A DNA stretch of 5,491 nt from Flavobacteriales bacterium. GTDB lineage: Bacteria; Bacteroidota; Bacteroidia; NS11-12g; UBA955. The position numbers were made by a program, and so were the translations under genes. The notes beneath the pieces were generated by a model. That model made no database searches and was not told the DNA's origin. It worked only from the letters and a program-made list of their open reading frames with translations. The DNA is taken from the NCBI GenBank assembly GCA_947450405.1, contig CANFVI010000113.1:1-5491 (forward strand), written 5' to 3'. Of this stretch, positions 1 through 5,491 are shown piece by piece. Numbering within the stretch: the first letter of the stretch is position 1; each line of letters opens with the position of its first letter.

Positions 1-104
1 CTGTAAAGGTAACTTTCGACAATGGAAGCACTACTGATTTGGTAATTAGTGGAACTGTTGTTACTGAAGCAGCACCTGCTCCTGCCAACGAAATTAAAAA
101 ATAA
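1..104 (+). CDS. 3' end of a DUF1573-type protein (5' truncated by window edge)
   Basis: Only the last 33 codons are visible, read in the frame that starts at base 3, with a TAA stop at 102-104. The peptide begins VKVTFDNGSTTDLVISGTVV and ends in an Ala/Pro-rich tail closing in EIKK. The segment ending in LVISGTVV matches, in position and pattern, the last strands of the next gene's DUF1573 domain (VTLTISGNVV), also followed by a short Pro/Lys tail. I infer that this is the end of a paralogous DUF1573 (Ig-like, ASH-type) envelope protein. The diagnostic Cys-x-Cys motif would lie upstream of the window and cannot be checked. Its stop is 4 bases before the next ATG, so the two genes are probably cotranscribed, sharing the terminator at 575-603. 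Confidence 0.6.
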   Translation, partial: VKVTFDNGSTTDLVISGTVVTEAAPAPANEIKK

Positions 105-108
105 TTGA

Positions 109-561
109 ATGAAAAAGTTAGTATTTCTTTTTGCAGCGGCAGTGTTATTCAACGTAACATGGGCACAAACCAATCCAGCTATTGGTTCAACACCTACACC
201 AGCTGAAGAAAAAAGCAATGCAGCAATTAAATTCGAAACTACCTCACACAGTTTTGGAACAGTTATCGAAGGTCAGATTGCTACTTACGACTTTAAATTC
301 ACTAACACAGGCACTGATCCTTTGGTGTTAAGCAATGTTACAGCAAGTTGTGGTTGCACCACTCCGAAATGGCCGCGTGAAGCAATTGCTCCAGGTCAAT
401 CTGGCGTAGTTACGGCAGAATATAATTCTAACGGACGCCCAGGTACATTCAATAAAAACATTTTTGTAAAAGGAAATGGCGGTGATGTAACTTTAACAAT
501 TTCAGGAAATGTAGTAAAAGAACCTGAAAAACCATTATCACCCATTATTATCAATAAATAA
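109..561 (+). CDS. Secreted DUF1573 (Ig-like) protein with CxC motif
   Basis: The protein has 150 aa. Residues 1-19 form a signal peptide (MKK, a hydrophobic core, then NVTWA|Q), with signal peptidase I cleavage predicted before Gln20, so it should be periplasmic or secreted. After a short Pro/Thr-rich linker, a single DUF1573 domain runs from about residue 38 to 136. It shows the family pattern: F-x-T-x-x-H-x-F-G-x-V near 42-52, F-x-F-T-N-T-G near 62-68, then ASCGCTTPxWP with Cys81 and Cys83, IAPG, and a closing ISGNV strand. DUF1573 is a widespread Bacteroidota family of unknown molecular function with an Ig-like fold. The CxC pair could form a vicinal disulfide or bind metal, but that is inference. 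The ATG at 109 is chosen because it directly precedes the signal peptide and lies 4 bases after the previous stop. There is no Shine-Dalgarno sequence, as is usual in this phylum. A hairpin terminator follows the stop codon. Confidence 0.9.
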   Translation: MKKLVFLFAAAVLFNVTWAQTNPAIGSTPTPAEEKSNAAIKFETTSHSFGTVIEGQIATYDFKFTNTGTDPLVLSNVTASCGCTTPKWPREAIAPGQSGVVTAEYNSNGRPGTFNKNIFVKGNGGDVTLTISGNVVKEPEKPLSPIIINK

Positions 562-574
562 AAAAAAATCATAT

Positions 575-603
575 AAAAGGGTCGATTTATCGGCCCTTTT
601 TTT
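575..603 (+). terminator. Rho-independent terminator after the DUF1573 gene
   Basis: An inverted repeat pairs AAAAGGG (575-581) with CCCTTTT (594-600). It continues through a T-G wobble (582/593) and CGA/TCG (583-585/590-592) around a TTTA loop at 586-589. The right arm runs into an unbroken stretch of seven T (597-603), giving a GC-containing stem of about 11 bp with a U tail. It lies 14 bases after the stop at 561 and before the next gene at 637, so it separates the upstream DUF1573 unit from the SIMPL operon. An A-rich stretch on the left (561-568) might allow weaker function on the other strand, but no minus-strand gene is there to need it. Confidence 0.85.
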
Positions 604-636
604 ATATTCGAATAATCATCGCTATTTGTAATTATT

Positions 637-1389
637 ATGGAAGACAAAAAATTATCGCTCATTGCTACATCGTTGATTGCCATGGCAATTGTTTTGGCAT
701 CTCTTATTTTGGGAAACGCCTATAAATACAAATTTGTTTCTACAGAAACAATCTCAACTACAGGCTTGGCTGAAAAAGAATTCACATCAGATCTTGTAAT
801 CTGGAATTCGAGTTTTAGCAGTATTTCTATGGGTAGAAAAGAAGCTTTTGAAAGTTTGAAAGCTGACCAAATAAAAATCAAAAACTATCTAATCAGTAAA
901 GGTATCAAAGAAAATGAAATCGTTTTCAGCGCAATCAATGTTGAAGAGCAAACCAAAACCGAAAGAAAATATACGGGTAATGGCGATTATTCAGAAGTAA
1001 CAACATTTGCAGGATACAAACTTTCTCAAAATTTTGATATAGAATCAAAATCTCTTGATATCATAGAGAAAACTGCCCGTGAAATTACTGAGTTATTAGA
1101 ACAAGGAATCAATATCAGTTCAAATCAACCAAGTTACTATTACACCAAACTAGAAGATTTAAAACTGTCATTAATTTCTAATGCCACCGAAAATGCAACG
1201 GTCAGGGCAAAGAACATTGCGGAAAAAGGAAACTCAACTTTGGGTTCCCTTAAAACCGCAACAATGGGTGTATTTCAAATTACGGGTAAAACTTCTAGTG
1301 AAGAATATTCATGGGGCGGCGTTTACAATACTTCGGATCGCAACAAAAAAGCGTCTATCACTGTGAAACTAGAATTCGCAATCAAATAA
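637..1389 (+). CDS. SIMPL-domain (DUF541) protein, N-terminally membrane anchored
   Basis: The protein has 250 aa. Residues about 7-27 form one hydrophobic segment after a charged MEDKK start. No convincing cleavage site follows it, so I infer an uncleaved inner-membrane anchor with the rest in the periplasm. The remainder has the order typical of the SIMPL/DUF541 family: an early strand with STETISTTGLAEKEFTSDL (35-53), a helix with EAFESLKADQIKIKNYLISKGI (about 69-90), the following IVFSAINVEEQ strand, a GYKLSQNFDIES strand (126-137), the SLDIIEKTAREITELLEQGI helix (139-158), a helix with ATVRAKNIAEK (187-197) and a final ASITVKLEFAIK strand. Family members are small envelope proteins of unclear biochemistry; their best-known relatives were named from signalling and oxidative-stress contexts. 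It is the first gene after the terminator and leads a three-gene unit, with only 1 base before the next ATG. No clear Shine-Dalgarno or consensus promoter is seen upstream. Confidence 0.85.
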   Translation: MEDKKLSLIATSLIAMAIVLASLILGNAYKYKFVSTETISTTGLAEKEFTSDLVIWNSSFSSISMGRKEAFESLKADQIKIKNYLISKGIKENEIVFSAINVEEQTKTERKYTGNGDYSEVTTFAGYKLSQNFDIESKSLDIIEKTAREITELLEQGINISSNQPSYYYTKLEDLKLSLISNATENATVRAKNIAEKGNSTLGSLKTATMGVFQITGKTSSEEYSWGGVYNTSDRNKKASITVKLEFAIK

Positions 1390-1390
1390 T

Positions 1391-1858
1391 ATGAAAACCC
1401 TATTTTTATTTATCAGTTTATTTTTATCATCAGCGATTGTAAACGCTCAATTGATTGGCGAAATACACAATGAAAATAGAGGAGCCCTCAAAATAATTGG
1501 CAATAACAAAATTAAACAAGATTGTAATCTTGGCGATATTGTTGAAGCCGTATTCTATATACAAAACACTTCGCCAGATACAGTGTTTATAGGTCAAGTT
1601 GCTCCAGACTGCCAATGCACACAATACGAATATCCCTCAAAAGGAATTGCCCCAAACGCAACAGACTCAATTACTTTATTTTTCATGTCGGAACATACCC
1701 CGCCTGGACCGTATTTCAAAAGAAATATCGTTGATTATGATGATACAAGTTTTGAATTAATTATTGAGGGAAATCTAACAATTGTTAGAAATATAATTCG
1801 GGCAGGACAAAAACCAATTTTATATCAAAAGAAACAAATTAGAGTTAAAAACAATTAA
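1391..1858 (+). CDS. Divergent secreted DUF1573-like protein with CxC motif
   Basis: The protein has 155 aa. Residues 1-19 are a signal peptide (MKTLFLF core, IVNA|Q), so export is predicted. The core resembles the DUF1573 domain of its neighbours: FYIQNTSPDTVFI (about 55-67) corresponds to the FKFTNTGTDPLVL strand pair, then PDCQCT with Cys74 and Cys76, YPSKGIAPN (81-89), and a closing FELIIEGNL strand (121-129). The usual SCGCT has become DCQCT, and the loop after the CxC motif differs. An extra cysteine (Cys45) precedes the motif, and a basic tail (QKKQIRVKNN) follows the domain. The function is unknown; I infer an Ig-like envelope protein. It starts 1 base after the SIMPL stop and ends 2 bases before the next ATG, so the three genes are almost certainly translated from one mRNA, with coupling likely. 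Family assignment rests on motif and strand pattern, weaker here than for its paralogs. Confidence 0.78.
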   Translation: MKTLFLFISLFLSSAIVNAQLIGEIHNENRGALKIIGNNKIKQDCNLGDIVEAVFYIQNTSPDTVFIGQVAPDCQCTQYEYPSKGIAPNATDSITLFFMSEHTPPGPYFKRNIVDYDDTSFELIIEGNLTIVRNIIRAGQKPILYQKKQIRVKNN

Positions 1859-1860
1859 TC

Positions 1861-2304
1861 ATGTTAAATAAAAATTTCACTTTAGTAACCACAATAATTG
1901 CAGTTTTAATAATCATTTCTTGTGGAACCCAAAAAGCGACAGTTGCAACCAATATAGATATTAAACCAACCGCCGTTCAAGTTGACACAATATTATGGAA
2001 TGAACACTTACATGATTTTAAAGATGTACCAAGCGGACCACCAGCTGTTACAAAGTTCTATTTCATTAATAAAACCAAAGAAGCCGTTACCATTACCAAA
2101 GTAGAAGCAGGATGCAGCTGCACAGCTTCAGACTACACCAAAGAAGCAATCAAATCAAACGACACCGCTTGGATAACAGCTTCATACAAAACAAGCAATA
2201 CATTTGGGATGTTTAAAAAACATTTGGATGTAGGATTGTCTAACGGCAAAAACTTCCATTTGATTTTGACGGGCAATGTTGATCCGATGATGGGGCAGCA
2301 TTAA
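1861..2304 (+). CDS. DUF1573 lipoprotein with CxC motif
   Basis: The protein has 147 aa. The N-terminus is a type II signal peptide: a Lys-containing start, a hydrophobic run and a lipobox ending IIS-Cys21, so Cys21 should be lipidated. The residues just after it (GTQKAT) lack the acidic signature associated with surface export of Bacteroidota lipoproteins, which suggests a periplasm-facing anchor (inference). After a linker of about 25 residues comes a DUF1573 domain (about 44-141): W-x-x-x-x-H-x-F near 46-53, FYFINKTKEAVTI (67-79), AGCSCT with Cys85 and Cys87, EAIKSND, then a closing LILTGNV strand. It is the last gene of the SIMPL-DUF1573-DUF1573 unit, starting 2 bases after the previous stop. 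Its TAA (2302-2304) overlaps the stop of the convergent gene, so no terminator lies between them. The biochemical role is unknown. Confidence 0.87.
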   Translation: MLNKNFTLVTTIIAVLIIISCGTQKATVATNIDIKPTAVQVDTILWNEHLHDFKDVPSGPPAVTKFYFINKTKEAVTITKVEAGCSCTASDYTKEAIKSNDTAWITASYKTSNTFGMFKKHLDVGLSNGKNFHLILTGNVDPMMGQH

Positions 2305-3242
2305 AGCAAGTTTCTAAACTTTTCAGACATACCACCCAGCATACCTCCGGTATGTAAAAATGCAACTTTTTGATTTGGTAAGAAAAACCTTTTATCACAG
2401 TCATTTTTCAAAGCACTAAGCGCTTTTGCTGTATACACAGGATCAATCACAATATTGGTTTGCTTCGTAAAATCTTTTTGGAATTGGATTAATTCTGGGG
2501 TAGACTTTGCGTATCCCCCAAAATGAAAATCAGGAATAAATTCAATAATGTCATTTACACCATGTTGATGCGCATATTCAATCTGGGCATTTAAATTTTT
2601 CAATACCAAAACTGCTTTCACTTGAATAGGCAAATTGAATTTCTTGATGGCCTTTGACAAGCCAACAGCGGTTGTAGCAGTTGCCGATGCATGATAAACA
2701 ACATCTACCTTATTCTCCCAACTCAAAACCAACGATTCAAAACCCTCTAAGGCCAAATCACCTTGCCCACCCTCGGGAATAAGCAAACAACCGTCCAAAC
2801 GACTGTATTCGCTAATTAATGCGGATTTCTCTCGATATTGATCACGAGATACTCCACGGATTTGCATTCCATACGATTTTGCTATTTGCAAATAGTGGTT
2901 GTCAATTTCTTCATCGGCGCGTAAAATGCCAATGGTTTTGAAACCCATGAAATTACCTGCCGCAGCAGTTGCAACCAAATGATTGCTGTACGCACCGCCA
3001 AAAGTGATCAAAGTATGAATGTTATTTTCTTTGGCATATCTAATCCAACCTTCTAATTTGCGCCACTTATTTCCAGAAACAATAGGATGAATCAAATCAT
3101 CGCGTTGGATAAAAACAGATTGATTAACAAAATCAGAAAATTGCAAAGGTTCTAGAATTGCATTGCTAAGGGCAATGTCTCTATTTCCTAAAAGCGATTC
3201 TAAAGAAAAATCCACCCCGAAATTATTTGGTCCAAGAATCAA
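2301..3242 (-). CDS. PLP-dependent D-cysteine desulfhydrase / ACC deaminase family protein
   Basis: The protein is 313 aa if started at TTG 3242, close to the usual family length of about 300-340. It belongs to the fold-type II PLP enzymes that release ammonia from D-cysteine (giving pyruvate and sulfide) or from aminocyclopropane-carboxylate. Visible landmarks are SGNKWRKL (56-63) with Lys59 as the expected PLP Schiff-base lysine, GGAYSNH (82-88) with the Ser86-Asn87 substrate/cofactor site, PVYT (268-271) and LHTGG (296-300). ACC deaminases carry Glu and Leu at the positions of Thr271 and Thr298; D-cysteine desulfhydrases carry Ser/Thr there, so true ACC deaminase activity is unlikely. The glycine-rich phosphate loop, usually like GTGGT, reads ATATT here (187-191), which is unusual and may alter cofactor binding. 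No ATG is available before residue 99. The candidates are TTG 3242, overlapping the peptidase gene by 20 bases, and GTG 3215, lying 7 bases after its stop. It is cytoplasmic and is probably coexpressed with the peptidase. Confidence 0.85.
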   Translation of the reverse strand: MILGPNNFGVDFSLESLLGNRDIALSNAILEPLQFSDFVNQSVFIQRDDLIHPIVSGNKWRKLEGWIRYAKENNIHTLITFGGAYSNHLVATAAAGNFMGFKTIGILRADEEIDNHYLQIAKSYGMQIRGVSRDQYREKSALISEYSRLDGCLLIPEGGQGDLALEGFESLVLSWENKVDVVYHASATATTAVGLSKAIKKFNLPIQVKAVLVLKNLNAQIEYAHQHGVNDIIEFIPDFHFGGYAKSTPELIQFQKDFTKQTNIVIDPVYTAKALSALKNDCDKRFFLPNQKVAFLHTGGMLGGMSEKFRNLL

Positions 3243-5491
3243 ATTGAAATAATGCGTCTATCGAATTTTGAGTCACGCTGTGGTAACCATCACGTGCAAT
3301 TTCGTAGGTATTAAATGCCAATTCCCATTCCGGTATTTTATTTAAATCATCCACTTTTTGACCTTTAGTACGACACACTTCTATTAATGATTCATACAAC
3401 GGCAAAACAAATTTACGGCGGCCTACTTTTTTCAAAAAATTAGCCAAATCTTTATACGCTACAGAATAGCGAGATTTGATGCAAAGTTGAAACCAATCAA
3501 AAGCTATTTCACTGTTTTCAGTTTTTGAGAAACCAAATTTGGAATCTAAAAATTGCATATTTGCAAAACTCAACGAATCTAAATTTCGTAGAAAATGCAA
3601 AAAATGGTGGGTCGTCCAATCTTTGGCATTCAGATTTACCATGTCGGAAACACCGACACAATCTCCATGACCTTTGTTAATGCCGTTTACCAACTTGGCA
3701 ATTTTCTGGGCTTGATCTAGAAAAGTACTTTTTATCAAAGGCATCAAAGTTTGGCCTGTTGATTCAACTGGGCCGCCGCTAGCGGCATTACCAAATTGCA
3801 TTTTAGGAAATCCTATTCCGTAAACCCATTGCTTTACATTCATTGAAAAATCACCCAGGTTTATTTTTAAATCTTTTTGATTATTGATACAAAATTGATT
3901 CAACTCTTTCACAAAAATCTCTGTATTGGAAGTAGAAAAGGCATGTTGTTTAAAGTAAGCGTTTAGAAATTTATCCCACTGCCTTCTTCCCAATTGCTGT
4001 TCGCACCAAAGCAAAAAGAACCTACCCTTTTCATATGCAATATCGGTTAATCCATCATCGGGGTTTCTGCCTTGTAAATTCAATTTCAAACGGGTATCGG
4101 CAGGAGCCGTTTTCATTAAATCAGCCATGGTTTTTTTCAATTCCCCATGACCCAAAACCGTGAGCATATCTGCATAATCTTTGCCGTAAATTTTTTCCAT
4201 GATTCTGCTTTCGAAGTACACAGTAAATCCTTCGTTGAGCCAGAAGTCATTCCAAGTTTCGTTGGTTACCAAATTTCCACTCCAACTGTGCGCCAATTCA
4301 TGCGCCAAAAGGCTAACCAAACTCCTATCGCCAGTTATGATTGTGGGGGTTGCAAAAGTAACCACGGGATTCTCCATCCCTCCAAAAGGAAAACTAGGTG
4401 GAAGCACGAGCACATTGTATTCTTTCCAAGCATATTTGCCATAAAGCGCCGAAGCGCTGTCAATCATTTTGGGTAAATCGGCAAATTCATAGGCTGCTTT
4501 TTCTAACAATCCGGGTTCGGCATAAACCAAACAATTCTCACCTAATTTTTTAGCTTGGAAATCTCCCACGGCAATGGCCATGAGGTAGGATGTGATGGGC
4601 AAACTCTGATGGAAGTAAATCCTCTTAATGGGGTTATCCCGATAGCTATCGGGAAGGTTAGACTGGTTAGACAGATTAGACGGATCTTTTAAATTGGGAT
4701 TAGACAGATTAGACTGGTTAGACGGATTAGACAGAACAGGGTTAGGAGGGTTAGAAGGATTATTAGAATGAATACGTTTGATGAAATGACGAAACTCGCC
4801 AGTTTTCTTTGGATATGCTTTTAAAAAAGAAGCAATATCATCAAATTTCTGGGCGCTCATGACCGCGTTTAATTCTGAGGGATAATTTACAATTGCATTG
4901 TAAGTAAATTTCACAGCGGGCGCATCCATACAAGGCAACCATGTTCTGGCCAAAATAGCTTGGGATTGGCTAAACATAAATGGATGTTTCTTGTCGTGGG
5001 TTTGCGATGGAGTCAACCATTGAATAGCCGATACAAAATCCTTTTTACGGCCGGTTTCTAATTTATTCAAGGTTCGATAGTGAATTTGAATAATGGTATC
5101 ATGTTGTGGAGCATCAATCTCGATTGCCTTTCCAAAAATATCGGAAGAATCTCCAAAATGCCAGTTCAATAATCCTGCAGTACCAAATACAGATTCGATG
5201 ATAAGTCCCTTCGAATCTAAAATAACCTTATCATTCGATTGACCAACCATTCCCGAAAGAATGCCGTTTGATTTTGGTTGATTGATTTTTGTTAAATCAA
5301 CTTTCTTGTTACCATTATTCATCCATTTTAAATGATAAATGGCAATGCCATGAATACATTCATCTTGCATATTGATATCTAATTCCAAATCAAGTTTGTA
5401 AGGACGAACAATTTGGTAGTTTGAATAGCTGTGATTTTGAATATATTTTGACTTGGCGAATACCGGATTTTGGGCAATAACGGAATTGTTA
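3223..5491 (-). CDS. M1 zinc aminopeptidase, leukotriene A4 hydrolase type, exported (5' end outside window)
   Basis: The frame is open from the TAA at 3223-3225 to the window edge, giving 755 visible residues. The TTG at 5388 is not the start, because family-like sequence (HSYSNYQIVRPYKLDL) lies upstream of it. The first residues, NNSVIAQ, look like the end of a signal peptide, so a periplasmic or secreted enzyme is likely. Numbering from the codon at 5388, the exopeptidase motif GGMEN is at 336-340 and the zinc site at H363-E364-x-x-H367 with E386 (HExxH-x18-E). Tyr452 in AYEKG is the expected transition-state tyrosine, and GRRKF (656-660) supplies the Arg/Lys that bind the peptide carboxylate in leukotriene A4 hydrolase. 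FSQSQAI near 140 and the C-terminal helical domain also match that subfamily. The predicted role is removal of N-terminal residues from peptides; epoxide hydrolase activity is not implied. A repeat-coded Ser/Asn/Pro-rich insert (4637-4767) sits in the N-terminal beta domain. The PLP-enzyme gene follows with overlap. Confidence 0.93.
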   Translation of the reverse strand, partial: NNSVIAQNPVFAKSKYIQNHSYSNYQIVRPYKLDLELDINMQDECIHGIAIYHLKWMNNGNKKVDLTKINQPKSNGILSGMVGQSNDKVILDSKGLIIESVFGTAGLLNWHFGDSSDIFGKAIEIDAPQHDTIIQIHYRTLNKLETGRKKDFVSAIQWLTPSQTHDKKHPFMFSQSQAILARTWLPCMDAPAVKFTYNAIVNYPSELNAVMSAQKFDDIASFLKAYPKKTGEFRHFIKRIHSNNPSNPPNPVLSNPSNQSNLSNPNLKDPSNLSNQSNLPDSYRDNPIKRIYFHQSLPITSYLMAIAVGDFQAKKLGENCLVYAEPGLLEKAAYEFADLPKMIDSASALYGKYAWKEYNVLVLPPSFPFGGMENPVVTFATPTIITGDRSLVSLLAHELAHSWSGNLVTNETWNDFWLNEGFTVYFESRIMEKIYGKDYADMLTVLGHGELKKTMADLMKTAPADTRLKLNLQGRNPDDGLTDIAYEKGRFFLLWCEQQLGRRQWDKFLNAYFKQHAFSTSNTEIFVKELNQFCINNQKDLKINLGDFSMNVKQWVYGIGFPKMQFGNAASGGPVESTGQTLMPLIKSTFLDQAQKIAKLVNGINKGHGDCVGVSDMVNLNAKDWTTHHFLHFLRNLDSLSFANMQFLDSKFGFSKTENSEIAFDWFQLCIKSRYSVAYKDLANFLKKVGRRKFVLPLYESLIEVCRTKGQKVDDLNKIPEWELAFNTYEIARDGYHSVTQNSIDALFQFDSWTK
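4637..4654. repeat. 18-bp perfect palindrome inside the M1 peptidase gene
   Basis: TCCCGATAGCTATCGGGA reads the same on both strands across all 18 bases (centre between 4645 and 4646). It lies in the coding region and is read there as part of LPDSYRDNP, immediately next to the 9-base repeat block. Symmetry breaks at the next pair (4636/4655). A perfect palindrome of this length is not expected by chance in about 5 kb. From memory, similar palindromes recur in flavobacterial genomes, but I cannot verify copy number here. It could form a cruciform or an mRNA hairpin, or be a dispersed REP-like element. Confidence 0.8.
4657..4767 (-). repeat. In-frame 9-base tandem repeats coding Ser-Asn-X triplets
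   Basis: On the minus strand, units of the form TCTAAYCNN follow one another in two runs separated by a short spacer coding NLKDP: SNP-SNQ-SNL-SNP and SNL-SNQ-SNL. Degenerate units (SNNP, SNPPNP) extend the block on its N-terminal side. Nine Ser-Asn pairs occur in 38 residues. Because the period is a whole number of codons, changes in unit number keep the reading frame. The coded segment is low-complexity and probably disordered. It lies between FRHFIKRIHS and IKRIYFHQSLPITSYLMAIAVG, where leukotriene A4 hydrolases normally have a compact beta domain. It looks like an insertion or expansion rather than a conserved domain. Confidence 0.85.

Noticed and set aside
604..636. Possible promoter for the SIMPL operon
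   Set aside because: The gap contains TATTTG (around 623-628), which only partly resembles the Bacteroidota -7 element TAnnTTTG, and no matching -33 TTTG sits at the right distance. It is too weak to annotate, although a promoter is expected after the terminator.
396..683. Minus-strand ORF of 95 codons
   Set aside because: It lies antisense to the DUF1573 gene, the terminator and the SIMPL start, shows no recognisable domain and runs through the hairpin. It is a shadow frame.
1181..1366. Plus-strand ORF of 61 codons inside the SIMPL gene
   Set aside because: It is another frame of a well-supported gene, with a Lys/Arg/Gln-rich, low-information translation and no upstream signal.
1430..1624. 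Minus-strand ORF of 64 codons
   Set aside because: It is antisense to the DUF1573-like gene, whose signal peptide and CxC motif are clear. Nothing supports a second gene.
4147..4476. Plus-strand ORFs of 109 and 81 codons (second at 4199-4444)
   Set aside because: Both are opposite the catalytic core (GGMEN, HExxH) of the M1 peptidase, so their open length follows from the constrained coding on the other strand.
4637..4654. Transcription terminator or operator
   Set aside because: The palindrome lies inside a coding region, lacks a T tail on either strand and is not near any promoter or gene start, so a dispersed-repeat explanation is preferred.
4657..4767. CRISPR array
   Set aside because: The units are only 9 bases long, contiguous, in frame and coding, with no unique spacers. 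This is a coding microsatellite.

Overview
The window looks like chromosomal DNA from a member of the Bacteroidota, most likely a flavobacterium-like organism. The DNA is AT-rich. Start codons lack Shine-Dalgarno sequences and are preceded by A/T-rich leaders. Signal peptides end in the A|Q junction common in this phylum. The gene families (CxC-type DUF1573 proteins, a SIMPL/DUF541 protein, a leukotriene-A4-hydrolase-like M1 peptidase) fit as well. No RNA gene, IS element, CRISPR array or phage gene is visible.

Left half (1-2304, all + strand): this is an envelope-protein cluster. It begins with the 3' end of a DUF1573-type gene, followed 4 bases later by a complete secreted DUF1573 protein (109-561) and a clear intrinsic terminator (575-603). 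A second, very tight unit follows: a membrane-anchored SIMPL-domain protein (637-1389), a divergent secreted DUF1573 protein (1391-1858) and a DUF1573 lipoprotein (1861-2304), with gaps of only 1 and 2 bases. The window therefore holds three complete DUF1573-type paralogs and probably a fourth, each complete one with a Cys-x-Cys motif on the same Ig-like core. Their molecular job is not known.

Right half (2301-5491, all - strand): two genes are read toward the left half. The upstream one is an exported M1 zinc aminopeptidase of the leukotriene A4 hydrolase type (3223 to beyond 5491). Its frame stays open to the window edge, so the true start lies outside. It carries an in-frame block of 9-base repeats and an 18-bp perfect palindrome (4637-4767). 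The downstream gene (2301-3242) encodes a PLP-dependent enzyme of the D-cysteine desulfhydrase/ACC deaminase family. It overlaps the peptidase gene and has no ATG start. Its active-site residues point away from ACC deaminase, and its PLP-phosphate loop is unusual. The two convergent units meet at a shared TTAA in which both stop codons overlap, so no intergenic terminator exists between them.

The most interesting signals are the repeat/palindrome block spliced in frame into the peptidase, the SIMPL-DUF1573-DUF1573 operon beside further DUF1573 paralogs, and the altered cofactor loop of the PLP enzyme. No new defence or mobile system is evident.
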